Assembly (NCBI GenBank): GCA_002733135.1
Contig: NVUJ01000008.1
Coordinates: 16,314-51,148, forward strand
Source: Cycloclasticus sp.
GTDB taxonomy: Bacteria > Pseudomonadota > Gammaproteobacteria > Methylococcales > Cycloclasticaceae
Length of the DNA: 34,835 nt
Direction of reading: 5' to 3'
The translations under genes were made by a program, and so were the position numbers. Shown here piece after piece: positions 1 through 8,108 of the stretch (positions are counted from its first letter, which is position 1; every line of letters begins with the position of its first letter). The notes beneath the pieces are model-generated. The model was not told the DNA's origin and ran no database searches. It saw only the letters and a list, made by a program, of their open reading frames with translations.

Positions 1-345
1 TGGAGCCAATCGAATGCACCCGCCATGGCCGCTCAAGAAGTGATTTTATTTACCAGCAAAACATCGTCTGCAGACACAAATTTTCACGCACGTTTATTAG
101 GCCCAAAAATCGGTCAGCATGAAGACCCGCCCATTGGTTCAAGCTTGCCATCATTTACTGGCTACCTTGCTTGGCATGACCACTTACGCGACGGTACGTA
201 CACCTTCACCATAGACCGTGGAACGCTCGAAACGCGCCGCAGCATCCTGAATGTTGAAATGGATAAACGCTCTGGCCGCGCCTTAACGCTTCGTGTTGAA
301 GGTCAATCTGTTCTTATCAGCAAAAACTCACTGTTAGCGAGATAA
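1..345 (+). CDS. PhzF-family isomerase-like protein, C-terminal part (5' end outside window)
   Basis: The reading frame is open from base 1 (WSQSNAPAMAAQEV...) with no start in view, so this is the 3' portion of a longer gene; the ATG at 25 is probably internal. The segment GPKIGQHEDPPIGSS followed by PSFTGYL matches the PhzF-family C-lobe signature (usually EDPVTGSAH), and the ending (RALTLRVEGQSVLISKNSLL) matches the family's terminal beta strands. PhzF proteins have a diaminopimelate-epimerase fold and catalyse isomerisation of small metabolites; members outside phenazine clusters mostly have unknown substrates. The stop lies 4 bases before the molybdoenzyme start, so the two are probably co-transcribed. 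Family assignment is fairly secure; the substrate cannot be inferred. Confidence 0.75.
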   Translation, partial: WSQSNAPAMAAQEVILFTSKTSSADTNFHARLLGPKIGQHEDPPIGSSLPSFTGYLAWHDHLRDGTYTFTIDRGTLETRRSILNVEMDKRSGRALTLRVEGQSVLISKNSLLAR

Positions 346-349
346 CACC

Positions 350-2554
350 ATGCTATTTGGTCGTAAACAAAAGAACCCCATTAAAATTGCTGACAAGAAA
401 ATTGACAGCTGGACGTATGCTACTTGTGGCTATTGCTCTACCGGTTGCGCCATTGAAGTCGGCAAGAATAAACAAGGCGACGTTGTTGGCACACGTGGCG
501 TTGGTGGTGCTGATGTTAACCGCGGCAAACTCTGCGTTAAAGGCATTTTTGAACACGAATTATTTGATTCGGCAGGGCGTGGCGACACACCTCTATTAAG
601 AAGCCAAACAAGCGAAGATTTTCGCGAAACCAGTTGGGACGAAACACTCGATCACACCGCAGCTGAAATCAAACGTATTCAAAAAACCTATGGCCGCGAT
701 GCCTTTGCCGTTGTCTCAACAGGGCAAATTTTCACCGAGGAATTTTACACCTTAGGTAAAGTTGTTCGCGGCCTGATTGGTACCAATAACTACGATGGCA
801 ACACGACCTTGTGCATGGCCTCTGCTGTGTCTGGCTACAAACGCTCGTTTGGCTCGGATGGCCCTCCTGGTTGTTATGAAGATTTTGAACACACCGACTG
901 CCTCATGGCGTGGGGTTCAAACTTGCCCGAGCAACACCCTATTATCTATTGGCGCCTAAAGGAAGCTAAGGAAAAACGTAATTTTCCGCTGATTGTTATT
1001 GACCCACGCGTCACCATGTTCGCTCAATTCGCCGACATCCATTTACCCATTAATCCGGGTACTGACCTTGTGTTAATCAATGCGTTACTCCACGTTATTT
1101 TTGATGAGGGCTTAGAAGATCAAGCCTATATAGACGCCAACACCACCGGCTTAGACGCATTAAAAGAAGAAGTCGCAAAATACGACCCTGCCACGGCTTA
1201 TAAAATATGTGGTATTGATGAAGATACCATTCGTAATGTTGCCCGGCTGTTCGCAAAAGCCGGCAAAGCCATGAACATTTGGACCATGGGCATCAACCAA
1301 AGCACGCACGGTTCCGATGGCGTTGTTGGCCTGAATAACCTCAGTTTGATCACCGGTAACGTGGGCAAACCGGGCGGCACTAGCCTGTCAATCACAGGCC
1401 AATGTAATGCCATGGGTACGCGCGAATGGTCGTCTTGTTCTGGCTTACCAGGATACCGCGCACTGGAAAATGCCGAACACCGAGAAGAAATTGGTAAAGC
1501 ATGGAATGTTGACCCTGAGTTTTTCCCTAAAAAACGCGGTTTAGCTCAAACGGATATTTTCCCAGCGATTGAAACGGGGGAAATTAAAGGCTTGTGGCTA
1601 ATTGCCACCAACCCGATGACGTCAATGGCAAACACCCCAAGAATCAGGAAAATGCTCGATAAACTTGAATTCCTCGTGGTTCAAGATGCCTATGTCGATA
1701 TGGAGTGCGTGGAATACGCGCACGCTTTTTTACCTGCCGCTGTTTGGGCAGAAAAAGAAGGCGTCATGACCAACACCGAGCGCCGCGTTAACATGATCCG
1801 TCAAGTAACCGAGCCACATGGCCAGTCAAGATCTGATTTTGATATCTTTAAAGACATCGGTAAACGTTTTAATACCGACAACAAAGTCACCTTTGCTGAC
1901 AACGTTTCCGATACCTTCGATGAAATGCGCGAGTTGTCTAAAGGCCGTTTATTAGATATCTCAGGCATGTCCCACGACCTTATCGAAAAACACCGCGGCA
2001 TCCAATGGCCGTATTCAGAAGAACAGGCCAAGAAAGGCGAAACTCCACCATCGGGCGGCAAACGTTTGTACACCAAAGACGGTACTTTTTCACACGCTGG
2101 TGGTATGGCAAAATTAATACCTTTGCCGTTTCTTGATAACAACGAACGCCCTGACGATGCTTTTCCATTTTGGCTGAATTCAGGTCGCTTGGTGGAACAC
2201 TTCCACACACGCACGCGCACAGGAAAGGTGGGCAATAACAATAAATACAGCCCCATACCGTATATGGAAATTAACCCCGATGCCGCTAGAGAATTGGGCA
2301 TTAAACACCAATCGTATGTGCGTTGTGTATCGCGCCGTGGTGATGCGGTGGTGATGGTGATGTTAACCCAACGAGTTGCTAAAGATACAGTCTTTATCCC
2401 GTTTCACTTTTTCGATTGCGTTAACCGGCTCACTCTTGGCCTACTGGACCCTCATTCACGGCAACCTGCGTTTAAGCAAGGTGCTATTCGCATCGAAAAG
2501 GTCGAAGACCAAGCTGCCGCTGCTCAAATGAGCAAAGAAATGAGAACGTATTAG
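350..2554 (+). CDS. Molybdopterin oxidoreductase, nitrate-reductase/formate-dehydrogenase-like catalytic subunit
   Basis: This 734-residue protein is a bis-MGD molybdoenzyme. Cys26, Cys29, Cys33 and Cys62 (CGYCSTGC, then KLCVKG) should bind an N-terminal [4Fe-4S] cluster. TTLCMASAVSGYKRSFGSD places Cys155 where NapA/Nas-type nitrate reductases have their Mo-ligand cysteine, rather than the serine of DMSO reductases or selenocysteine. GPPGCYEDFEHTD and the molybdopterin-binding C-terminal domain (NSGRLVEHFHTRTRTGK, later FFDCVNRLT) also fit. There is no twin-arginine signal: the N-terminus MLFGRKQKNPIK runs straight into the cluster domain, so I infer a cytoplasmic enzyme. It is followed 17 bases later by a ferredoxin/DmsC fusion that should be its electron-transfer and membrane partner. 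Nitrate reductase is the closest functional guess, but formate or another oxyanion or N-oxide cannot be excluded. Confidence 0.85.
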   Translation: MLFGRKQKNPIKIADKKIDSWTYATCGYCSTGCAIEVGKNKQGDVVGTRGVGGADVNRGKLCVKGIFEHELFDSAGRGDTPLLRSQTSEDFRETSWDETLDHTAAEIKRIQKTYGRDAFAVVSTGQIFTEEFYTLGKVVRGLIGTNNYDGNTTLCMASAVSGYKRSFGSDGPPGCYEDFEHTDCLMAWGSNLPEQHPIIYWRLKEAKEKRNFPLIVIDPRVTMFAQFADIHLPINPGTDLVLINALLHVIFDEGLEDQAYIDANTTGLDALKEEVAKYDPATAYKICGIDEDTIRNVARLFAKAGKAMNIWTMGINQSTHGSDGVVGLNNLSLITGNVGKPGGTSLSITGQCNAMGTREWSSCSGLPGYRALENAEHREEIGKAWNVDPEFFPKKRGLAQTDIFPAIETGEIKGLWLIATNPMTSMANTPRIRKMLDKLEFLVVQDAYVDMECVEYAHAFLPAAVWAEKEGVMTNTERRVNMIRQVTEPHGQSRSDFDIFKDIGKRFNTDNKVTFADNVSDTFDEMRELSKGRLLDISGMSHDLIEKHRGIQWPYSEEQAKKGETPPSGGKRLYTKDGTFSHAGGMAKLIPLPFLDNNERPDDAFPFWLNSGRLVEHFHTRTRTGKVGNNNKYSPIPYMEINPDAARELGIKHQSYVRCVSRRGDAVVMVMLTQRVAKDTVFIPFHFFDCVNRLTLGLLDPHSRQPAFKQGAIRIEKVEDQAAAAQMSKEMRTY

Positions 2555-2571
2555 TGTTAAGGATTAAATAA

Positions 2572-4470
2572 ATGTTTGAAGTACGCAGTGATGAACCAAA
2601 ATATGCTTTTTTATGGGACAAAGAAACTCAGAAAAAAAATATTTATGGGCAAGACATAGAATTAACCGAAGAAGGTAATGTATTAAGAGACGTTAGCCTA
2701 AATATTAACGGCGATAGCGGCATAGGTGAAAACCCTAATCGCTACAAGCAACACGGTTTCTATTTTAATGCGGATAACTGCATCGGTTGCCACGCCTGCG
2801 AAGCGGCTTGCAGCGAAAAGAACGACAACCCTGCGCATATTTCATTCCGTTCAGTTGGCTATGTTGAAGGGGGCACCTACCCCGATTACCAACGCCTTAA
2901 TATTTCAATGGCCTGTAACCATTGTGACGACCCTGTGTGTTTAAAAGGCTGCCCGACTCGCGCCTATACTAAATACGCTGAGTATGGCGCTGTGTTACAA
3001 GACCCTGATATTTGTTTTGGTTGCGGCTATTGCACGTGGGTTTGCCCTTACAATGCACCTCAACTTGACCCGATTAAAGGCGAAGTCAGTAAATGTAATA
3101 TGTGTGTTGACCGTTTAGAAGCGGGCTTAAAACCGTCGTGTGTAAGCGCATGCTTGGGTAACGCCTTAGAGTTTGGTGTTATCGAAAATATTCCAGAAAA
3201 TCGCGTTGAAGCTAAAGCTGAAATTCCTGGCTTTCCAACGATCGACATCACTCAACCAAATATTCGCTTCCAGCAAACCGTTCCCACTCACCGTGAAATG
3301 ACCCGCACTGACGGCATGCCATTAAAGTACCACCGTGATGATGAAGCCGGAAAATTCATACCTGAACTCGATGAAAAAGAAGGCCGAGAACGTCATTGGA
3401 ACTGGAAAAAATTATTAACATCACACGAAAGTGCTCACGTTATTTTCACCTTAAGCATACAGGCTGTATTCGGCGCGTTTTTATTACTTGTATTCAGCTT
3501 CATACCTGGGCTTGAAGCCATCGCAGCGATTACCAGCGGTTCTTTATTTGTTCCCGCGTTATCCATCATGTTTGTTTTGCTAACGTACGGTCTATTTAAG
3601 CTCAACATGCACTTGGGTAAACCACACCGTTTCTACCGTGGTTTCAACAACCTGAAACACTCATCACTGAGCCGTGAAATTGCAGGTGTCAGTGCTTTTT
3701 ACACATGCTTTATGGGCTATGTTTTCTTGTCATTCTTTAGCCACCCCATTGCACAAACATTCGCCAGCATTTTCGCCGTACTAGGAGCCATCAGCGGCTT
3801 ATTAGGCGTCTATTACATGGTTAAACTTTATCAAATTAAGGCCAGACCATTTTGGAATCACTGGCAAACCGCCACCTCTTTTGGCGGCAGTTTGCTCAGC
3901 CTGGGTGGCGCTCTATTAGGGTTACTGACCATCCCATTCACATCATCAACGGCACTATTGCCCACCTTAGCGTTGATAACATTAGTCGGTTTAGCCATAG
4001 AAATTATCGGTCATATTTTCCATACCCGCGATATGCGTAAAACCAACAGTGAAGGCGTTGCATCGTGGTACATCCAAAGCACACGTTTTGGTAAATCTTG
4101 GATGACTAGAAATATACTGATAGGCATGGTATTTACTCTTGCTCTGGGTGTCTTTTTATACCCAGTAACGCACTTAGTCGCGTCTTACCTATGGATTGGT
4201 TTGTTCTTAATCACCACCGCTGCTGCTGTCATTAGCCGGTCATTATTCTTCGTGACGGTTATTCCTACGACCATGCCCGGTGCCTTCTTCTGGAAAAATA
4301 AACAATTCTCGGAGCATGCGCTAGAAACTGGCTTAGCAGAGATGGAACAAGTGGGCGTTAAGCATGAGGCGCCACACCCATTCAAATGGGGCGAGTTAAT
4401 AGAAACCATCAAAACAACACCATTAAAAGACATGGCGCGTCACACTAAAGACATTATTTTCTTTAAGTAA
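2572..4470 (+). CDS. Fusion of four-cluster ferredoxin subunit and DmsC-type membrane anchor
   Basis: This 632-residue protein joins a DmsB-like electron-transfer domain to a DmsC-like anchor. Four cysteine groups are visible: C70/C73/C76/C80, C115/C118/C123/C127, C148/C151/C154/C158 and C175/C178/C190/C194, enough for four [4Fe-4S] clusters paired across groups as in DmsB. After a linker (about 205-285) come roughly eight hydrophobic segments between 288 and 568. The segment HLGKPHRFYRGFNNL, then HSSLSREI, resembles the DmsC signature LGRPxR...SWLSREI. No export signal precedes the cluster domain, so it should face the cytoplasm with the catalytic subunit encoded 17 bases upstream. An AAGGA ribosome site at 2559-2563 supports the ATG at 2572. 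Expected role: passing electrons between the quinone pool and the Mo enzyme. DmsB and DmsC are normally separate proteins. Confidence 0.85.
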   Translation: MFEVRSDEPKYAFLWDKETQKKNIYGQDIELTEEGNVLRDVSLNINGDSGIGENPNRYKQHGFYFNADNCIGCHACEAACSEKNDNPAHISFRSVGYVEGGTYPDYQRLNISMACNHCDDPVCLKGCPTRAYTKYAEYGAVLQDPDICFGCGYCTWVCPYNAPQLDPIKGEVSKCNMCVDRLEAGLKPSCVSACLGNALEFGVIENIPENRVEAKAEIPGFPTIDITQPNIRFQQTVPTHREMTRTDGMPLKYHRDDEAGKFIPELDEKEGRERHWNWKKLLTSHESAHVIFTLSIQAVFGAFLLLVFSFIPGLEAIAAITSGSLFVPALSIMFVLLTYGLFKLNMHLGKPHRFYRGFNNLKHSSLSREIAGVSAFYTCFMGYVFLSFFSHPIAQTFASIFAVLGAISGLLGVYYMVKLYQIKARPFWNHWQTATSFGGSLLSLGGALLGLLTIPFTSSTALLPTLALITLVGLAIEIIGHIFHTRDMRKTNSEGVASWYIQSTRFGKSWMTRNILIGMVFTLALGVFLYPVTHLVASYLWIGLFLITTAAAVISRSLFFVTVIPTTMPGAFFWKNKQFSEHALETGLAEMEQVGVKHEAPHPFKWGELIETIKTTPLKDMARHTKDIIFFK

Positions 4471-4471
4471 G

Positions 4472-5074
4472 CTACGCTCTGGCGATGTTTAACAACTCCG
4501 CCCGTTGAAGATCGTCCAGCGTATTAATATTGGTAAAATCATCTTTTAAATCTGAGCAATCCACCTCAATGGCTTGTTGCTCTTTATACCATGTCGTTAA
4601 ACGTCGCCCACCTCGTTGTAAATAAGCTTCCAACGCTGGTTTCAGACTCATGTGGAACATCGCAAGCGTGGTTTGCATATGTTCGCCATCGTGTACCACT
4701 ACGCAGCTAGGCTTGCCTTCTTTAACAGCTTTAATCAGCCTTAGAATTGGCTCAACGGTCAGCAACGGCGTGTCGCATGGCACAACCAATAAGTAGCCTT
4801 TTTCAATGCTGGCGAGCCCTGCGTCTATTCCCACCAAAGGTCCTTCATTATCCTTCAGCTTATCTTCGATAATTTGAAAGCCAAATTGGGTATAACCTTC
4901 AGGCCGATTGGTATTTAGCAACACCCTATCAATATGCTCATGAAGGGATTCCAATACCGCAATAACATGGGCAACCATCGGTTTAGCGGCAAACGTGATT
5001 AAACCCTTGTCTTCACCACCCATCCGTCTCGCCTGACCGCCGGACAATATGACGGCAGTGATAGTTGTTTTCAT
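4472..5074 (-). CDS. mobA: Molybdenum cofactor guanylyltransferase MobA
   Basis: The 200-residue protein has the MobA nucleotide-binding loop LSGGQARRMGG (residues 10-20) followed by DKG, the loop PLVGIDAG, and VVPCDTPLL, all typical of the family and its usual length. MobA transfers GMP from GTP to Mo-molybdopterin in the cytoplasm, giving the MGD cofactor required by the DMSO-reductase superfamily. It converges on the molybdoenzyme operon: its stop codon lies one base beyond the stop of the DmsC fusion gene, so the two are linked by position but transcribed towards each other. No strong Shine-Dalgarno precedes the ATG. An 80-base gap separates it from rnhA upstream; I see no convincing promoter there. 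Identity is secure. Confidence 0.93.
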   Translation of the reverse strand: MKTTITAVILSGGQARRMGGEDKGLITFAAKPMVAHVIAVLESLHEHIDRVLLNTNRPEGYTQFGFQIIEDKLKDNEGPLVGIDAGLASIEKGYLLVVPCDTPLLTVEPILRLIKAVKEGKPSCVVVHDGEHMQTTLAMFHMSLKPALEAYLQRGGRRLTTWYKEQQAIEVDCSDLKDDFTNINTLDDLQRAELLNIARA

Positions 5075-5154
5075 AATTTATTGCATACAGCGTCAGTAAA
5101 AAAACGTTGTTTACATTTTATCTTGAATTTTTTAAAACGAAACATCGGCGCCAA

Positions 5155-5592
5155 TTAAAGTGAATCAATACCCATATTAGCCAACTCATCAGCACGCTCA
5201 TTTCCCGGGTTACCGCTATGCCCTTTTACCCAAACCCATTTGATTGAATGTGCCTGCGTTAAGGCATCCAATTCTTGCCATAAATCGACATTTTTAACCG
5301 GCTTTCTGCTGGCGGTTTTCCAGTTGCGCTTTTTCCAGTTTGGTAGCCATTCATTAATACCGCTTAAGACGTATTTCGAATCGCTGTTGATGGTCAATTC
5401 ACTGGGTTCCTTTAATGCCTTAAGTGCTTGAATAACCGCCATCATCTCCATTCGATTATTTGTCGTTTCTTGCTGACCGCCATAAATTTCTTTATGTGTG
5501 CCGTTATAACTAAGGCTTGCGCCCCAACCACCAACGCCCGGATTTCCACGGCATGCGCCGTCAGTGTATATGTGTACTTTCTTTTTCAACAT
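5155..5592 (-). CDS. rnhA: Ribonuclease HI
   Basis: A 145-residue protein that starts [19 protein letters not shown], closely following E. coli RNase HI in layout and length. The catalytic carboxylates are present: Asp11, Glu49 (NNRMEMMAV), Asp71 (INSDSKYV) and Asp135 (NERADELA), with the flexible-loop His125 ([10 protein letters not shown]). The basic handle region [15 protein letters not shown] is retained. It cleaves the RNA strand of RNA/DNA hybrids in the cytoplasm, removing R-loops and primers. Its first 32 bases overlap the 3' end of the upstream methyltransferase gene, implying translational coupling. The neighbouring dnaQ found in enteric bacteria is not in this window. Confidence 0.96.
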   Translation of the reverse strand: MLKKKVHIYTDGACRGNPGVGGWGASLSYNGTHKEIYGGQQETTNNRMEMMAVIQALKALKEPSELTINSDSKYVLSGINEWLPNWKKRNWKTASRKPVKNVDLWQELDALTQAHSIKWVWVKGHSGNPGNERADELANMGIDSL

Positions 5593-6349
5593 GAATCGTT
5601 TTATTAGTTGCTTTAGCGATGGGCTTAGATATAAACCGCTCTTTTAGGTCTTGCAAATGAAATACAGATGTTGCGCCTGATACGCGCTTAACACCCATTA
5701 TAAAATAAGCCGCAGGGAGAAATGGCAGCCAAGCTGCTATTATTTCTATAACCGATTGCTTGTAATCACCTAAGGGTTTCTTTCTTACTGGAAATAAGCA
5801 GCAACCTTGGCTTGCCTCAATATCAAAATTCAATAATTTCAGCCAATCAATCACTCTATATCGACTGATGAAATGCCCGTTCCAAGGCGTCTTACGTTTG
5901 GCTTTTGGAAAGAAACGAGGTAGGTGCCAAAACGCCCAAGGATTAAAGCCCATTAATAGCACAATACCTTCTGGTTTTAAAACTCGATTAGCTTCACGTA
6001 ATACTTGGTGGGGGTTTTCTTCAAACTCCAACGTATGGGGCATAATGACAATATCGACACTGTGTGTATCGATGGGCAAACTCTCTGCCTCACCTACTAC
6101 ACGGGTATACTTTGTCTTCTCCGCAGTTTGGTTATCTAAAATCGTATAATGCGCAAACCGCATCGCTTCATGAAACTCGTCCTCCCAACCAATAAAATCC
6201 AGTTGCAATACTTCAGCACGAAAATTTTCACTTAATTTTTCACTTAACAAGGCGGATTCCACGTGACGATATACCTCACCAATTGGCGTTTCAAACCAAT
6301 GACGAAGTTCAATTGGGCCGTCTAAATGTGTATTTTTTTCATCCGACAT
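5561..6349 (-). CDS. SAM-dependent methyltransferase-like protein (YafS-like)
   Basis: A 262-residue class I methyltransferase fold protein. The post-core part is clear: [31 protein letters not shown] then [11 protein letters not shown] matches the methyltransferase type 11 pattern. The expected glycine-rich SAM loop (motif I) is not obvious; the corresponding stretch [15 protein letters not shown] has lost most glycines, which I believe is also true of other YafS-like proteins. An AAGGTGA ribosome site lies about nine bases before the ATG. The gene overlaps rnhA by 32 bases and is divergent from mltD, recalling the enteric mltD-gloB-yafS-rnhA neighbourhood, but gloB (glyoxalase II) is absent here. 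The substrate is unknown. Confidence 0.8.
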   Translation of the reverse strand: MSDEKNTHLDGPIELRHWFETPIGEVYRHVESALLSEKLSENFRAEVLQLDFIGWEDEFHEAMRFAHYTILDNQTAEKTKYTRVVGEAESLPIDTHSVDIVIMPHTLEFEENPHQVLREANRVLKPEGIVLLMGFNPWAFWHLPRFFPKAKRKTPWNGHFISRYRVIDWLKLLNFDIEASQGCCLFPVRKKPLGDYKQSVIEIIAAWLPFLPAAYFIMGVKRVSGATSVFHLQDLKERFISKPIAKATNKTIHVEKESTHIH

Positions 6350-6467
6350 TATTTTTAATCACCTTACAACTGAATTAATTGAATATATTTTATTGTCCAA
6401 TTCAATGAAACTTAATTCCTTTGGGTATAATTAACCCTATTAACAATCTCACTACCCACCTCATTCA
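6350..6467. promoter_or_regulatory. Divergent intergenic region between methyltransferase and mltD
   Basis: This 118-base AT-rich gap must hold the promoters of both divergent genes. A perfect TATAAT lies at 6426-6431 on the + strand, about 37 bases before mltD, as GGGTATAAT without a good -35 hexamer at 17 bases. The words AATTGAAT (about 6385) and ATTCAAT (about 6400) form an interrupted inverted repeat. mltD itself has no recognisable Shine-Dalgarno. The -10 assignment is tentative. Confidence 0.4.
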
Positions 6468-8063
6468 ATGCAATATTTAATCACAAATAAATTAATTAAG
6501 TTTCTTTTATTTGTCAGCTTTTTTATGCTGATTTCATGCTCTCAAGCAGAGCTTAGACCACCTAAAGACGCCGAGCTCAAGTCAATCGAGCCATTAAAGA
6601 CCGTAAGCGCTGTAAATACAGACACAGACCTCGCAGAAGCCATGCCTTCTATTGCTAAAGAAGAAATAAATTTATGGCAGCGATTATTTTCTTTGTATCA
6701 ATTGCCAGCCATCGAAAACAAACGTGTTCAAGCTGAAATTAACTGGTACAAAAATCATCCCGAATACCTACAACGCGTGCAAAAAAATGCTGTGCCTTAT
6801 CTTTATTTCGTTGTTTCTGAAATTGAAAAAAGAGGTATTCCAGGAGAGCTAGCCTTGCTACCGATTGTTGAAAGTGCCTACAGGCCTTTTGCCTATTCGC
6901 ATGGTAGAGCCGCTGGATTATGGCAGTTTATTCCATCAACGGGCAAATACTTTGGCTTGGAGCAAAACTGGTGGTACGACGGTAGGCGGGACGTATACGC
7001 TTCAACACACGCCGCTTTAAAATACCTCACGCAACTCTCCAAACGCTTTGACAACGATTGGTTGCTGGCATTAGCCAGCTATAACGCGGGTGGCGGTACT
7101 ATTTCATCGGCTATTAAAAGGAACAAACAACTCGGTCGAAAAACTGATTTTTGGTCATTGGGTCTACGCCAAGAAACTAAACATTACGTGCCTAAACTAA
7201 TTGCTATTGCGACCATTTTGGCCAACCCAGAAAAATATCATATTGAATTAATTAACATTCCCAACAAACCCTACTTTGAGCGAGTAAATACGATAAAACA
7301 AATTGATTTGGGGCGTGCCTCTGAACTTGCTGATATTAGTATCGAAGAACTATATATTTTAAATCCATCGTTCAACCAATGGGCTACAAGCCCTACAGGG
7401 CCCTACTATTTACTAATTCCAAAACAAAAATCTGCTTCTTTTAAAAACAAATTAAAAACATTGCCAGATTCTCAGCGCCTTAAATGGATGAGACACAAAG
7501 TCAAACGGGGTGAAACATTAGGGCACATTGCTAGACGATACAGAACAACTATCGCGCAAATCAAACGAACGAATCCCATCAAAAACCACACCATTCGTGC
7601 TGGCAAATATTTATTAATACCTACAGCGAGTTATGACGACTCGCTGTACACCGACAGCGCCACCATGCGTAAAAATGCTATCGTCAACACGAAGCGCCGA
7701 GGTCATAAGATTGAATATTACATTAAATCGGGTGATTCATTTTGGAGACTGGCTAAGCAATATCAAGTATCGGTTCGCGACTTAGCAAAATGGAATGCCA
7801 TGGCACCGGGTGATACATTAAAAATTGGTCAAAAAATGGTGATCTGGAGTAAAGACACCTCTTTAGCGCCACGAACTCAATTAAAATCAACGCGTAAAAA
7901 TCAAACCATCCACTACACGGTTAGAAAAGGTGATTCTTTATATCTCATTTCTAAAAAATTTAAAGTGAGTATTACTGACTTAAAACGCTGGAACGTCCTG
8001 AATAAGAAATATTTAAAACCAGGACAAAAGCTCAAAATCATTGTTGACGTTACTCGCTCTTAA
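6468..8063 (+). CDS. mltD: Membrane-bound lytic murein transglycosylase D, three LysM repeats
   Basis: A 531-residue lipoprotein: the signal peptide ends in the lipobox LISC with Cys24 as the lipidation site, and Ser at +2 predicts outer-membrane sorting. The transglycosylase domain spans about 100-260, with catalytic Glu135 in LLPIVESAYRPFAYS and the conserved GRAAGLWQFIPSTGKYFGL and ALASYNAGGG motifs. Three LysM peptidoglycan-binding repeats follow at about 342-385, 416-460 and 481-525, each with a GETL or GDS-type start. It cleaves the glycan strands of peptidoglycan non-hydrolytically, leaving 1,6-anhydro ends. The lipobox requires the ATG at 6468 despite its lack of a clear ribosome site. 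The 45-base convergent gap to the ABC ATPase gene shows no strong terminator. Confidence 0.93.
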   Translation: MQYLITNKLIKFLLFVSFFMLISCSQAELRPPKDAELKSIEPLKTVSAVNTDTDLAEAMPSIAKEEINLWQRLFSLYQLPAIENKRVQAEINWYKNHPEYLQRVQKNAVPYLYFVVSEIEKRGIPGELALLPIVESAYRPFAYSHGRAAGLWQFIPSTGKYFGLEQNWWYDGRRDVYASTHAALKYLTQLSKRFDNDWLLALASYNAGGGTISSAIKRNKQLGRKTDFWSLGLRQETKHYVPKLIAIATILANPEKYHIELINIPNKPYFERVNTIKQIDLGRASELADISIEELYILNPSFNQWATSPTGPYYLLIPKQKSASFKNKLKTLPDSQRLKWMRHKVKRGETLGHIARRYRTTIAQIKRTNPIKNHTIRAGKYLLIPTASYDDSLYTDSATMRKNAIVNTKRRGHKIEYYIKSGDSFWRLAKQYQVSVRDLAKWNAMAPGDTLKIGQKMVIWSKDTSLAPRTQLKSTRKNQTIHYTVRKGDSLYLISKKFKVSITDLKRWNVLNKKYLKPGQKLKIIVDVTRS

Positions 8064-8108
8064 ACACGAAGGGCATACGTTTCATTGAAGTAGATAATGC
8101 TTACACGC

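Noticed and set aside
1801-2301. A 166-codon open frame opposite the Mo enzyme gene
   Set aside because: It lies entirely within a well-supported gene on the other strand, shows no recognisable domain and has an unlikely composition.
350-2554. DMSO reductase identity for the Mo enzyme
   Set aside because: The Mo ligand position is cysteine and there is no Tat signal; only the partner is DmsB/DmsC-like.
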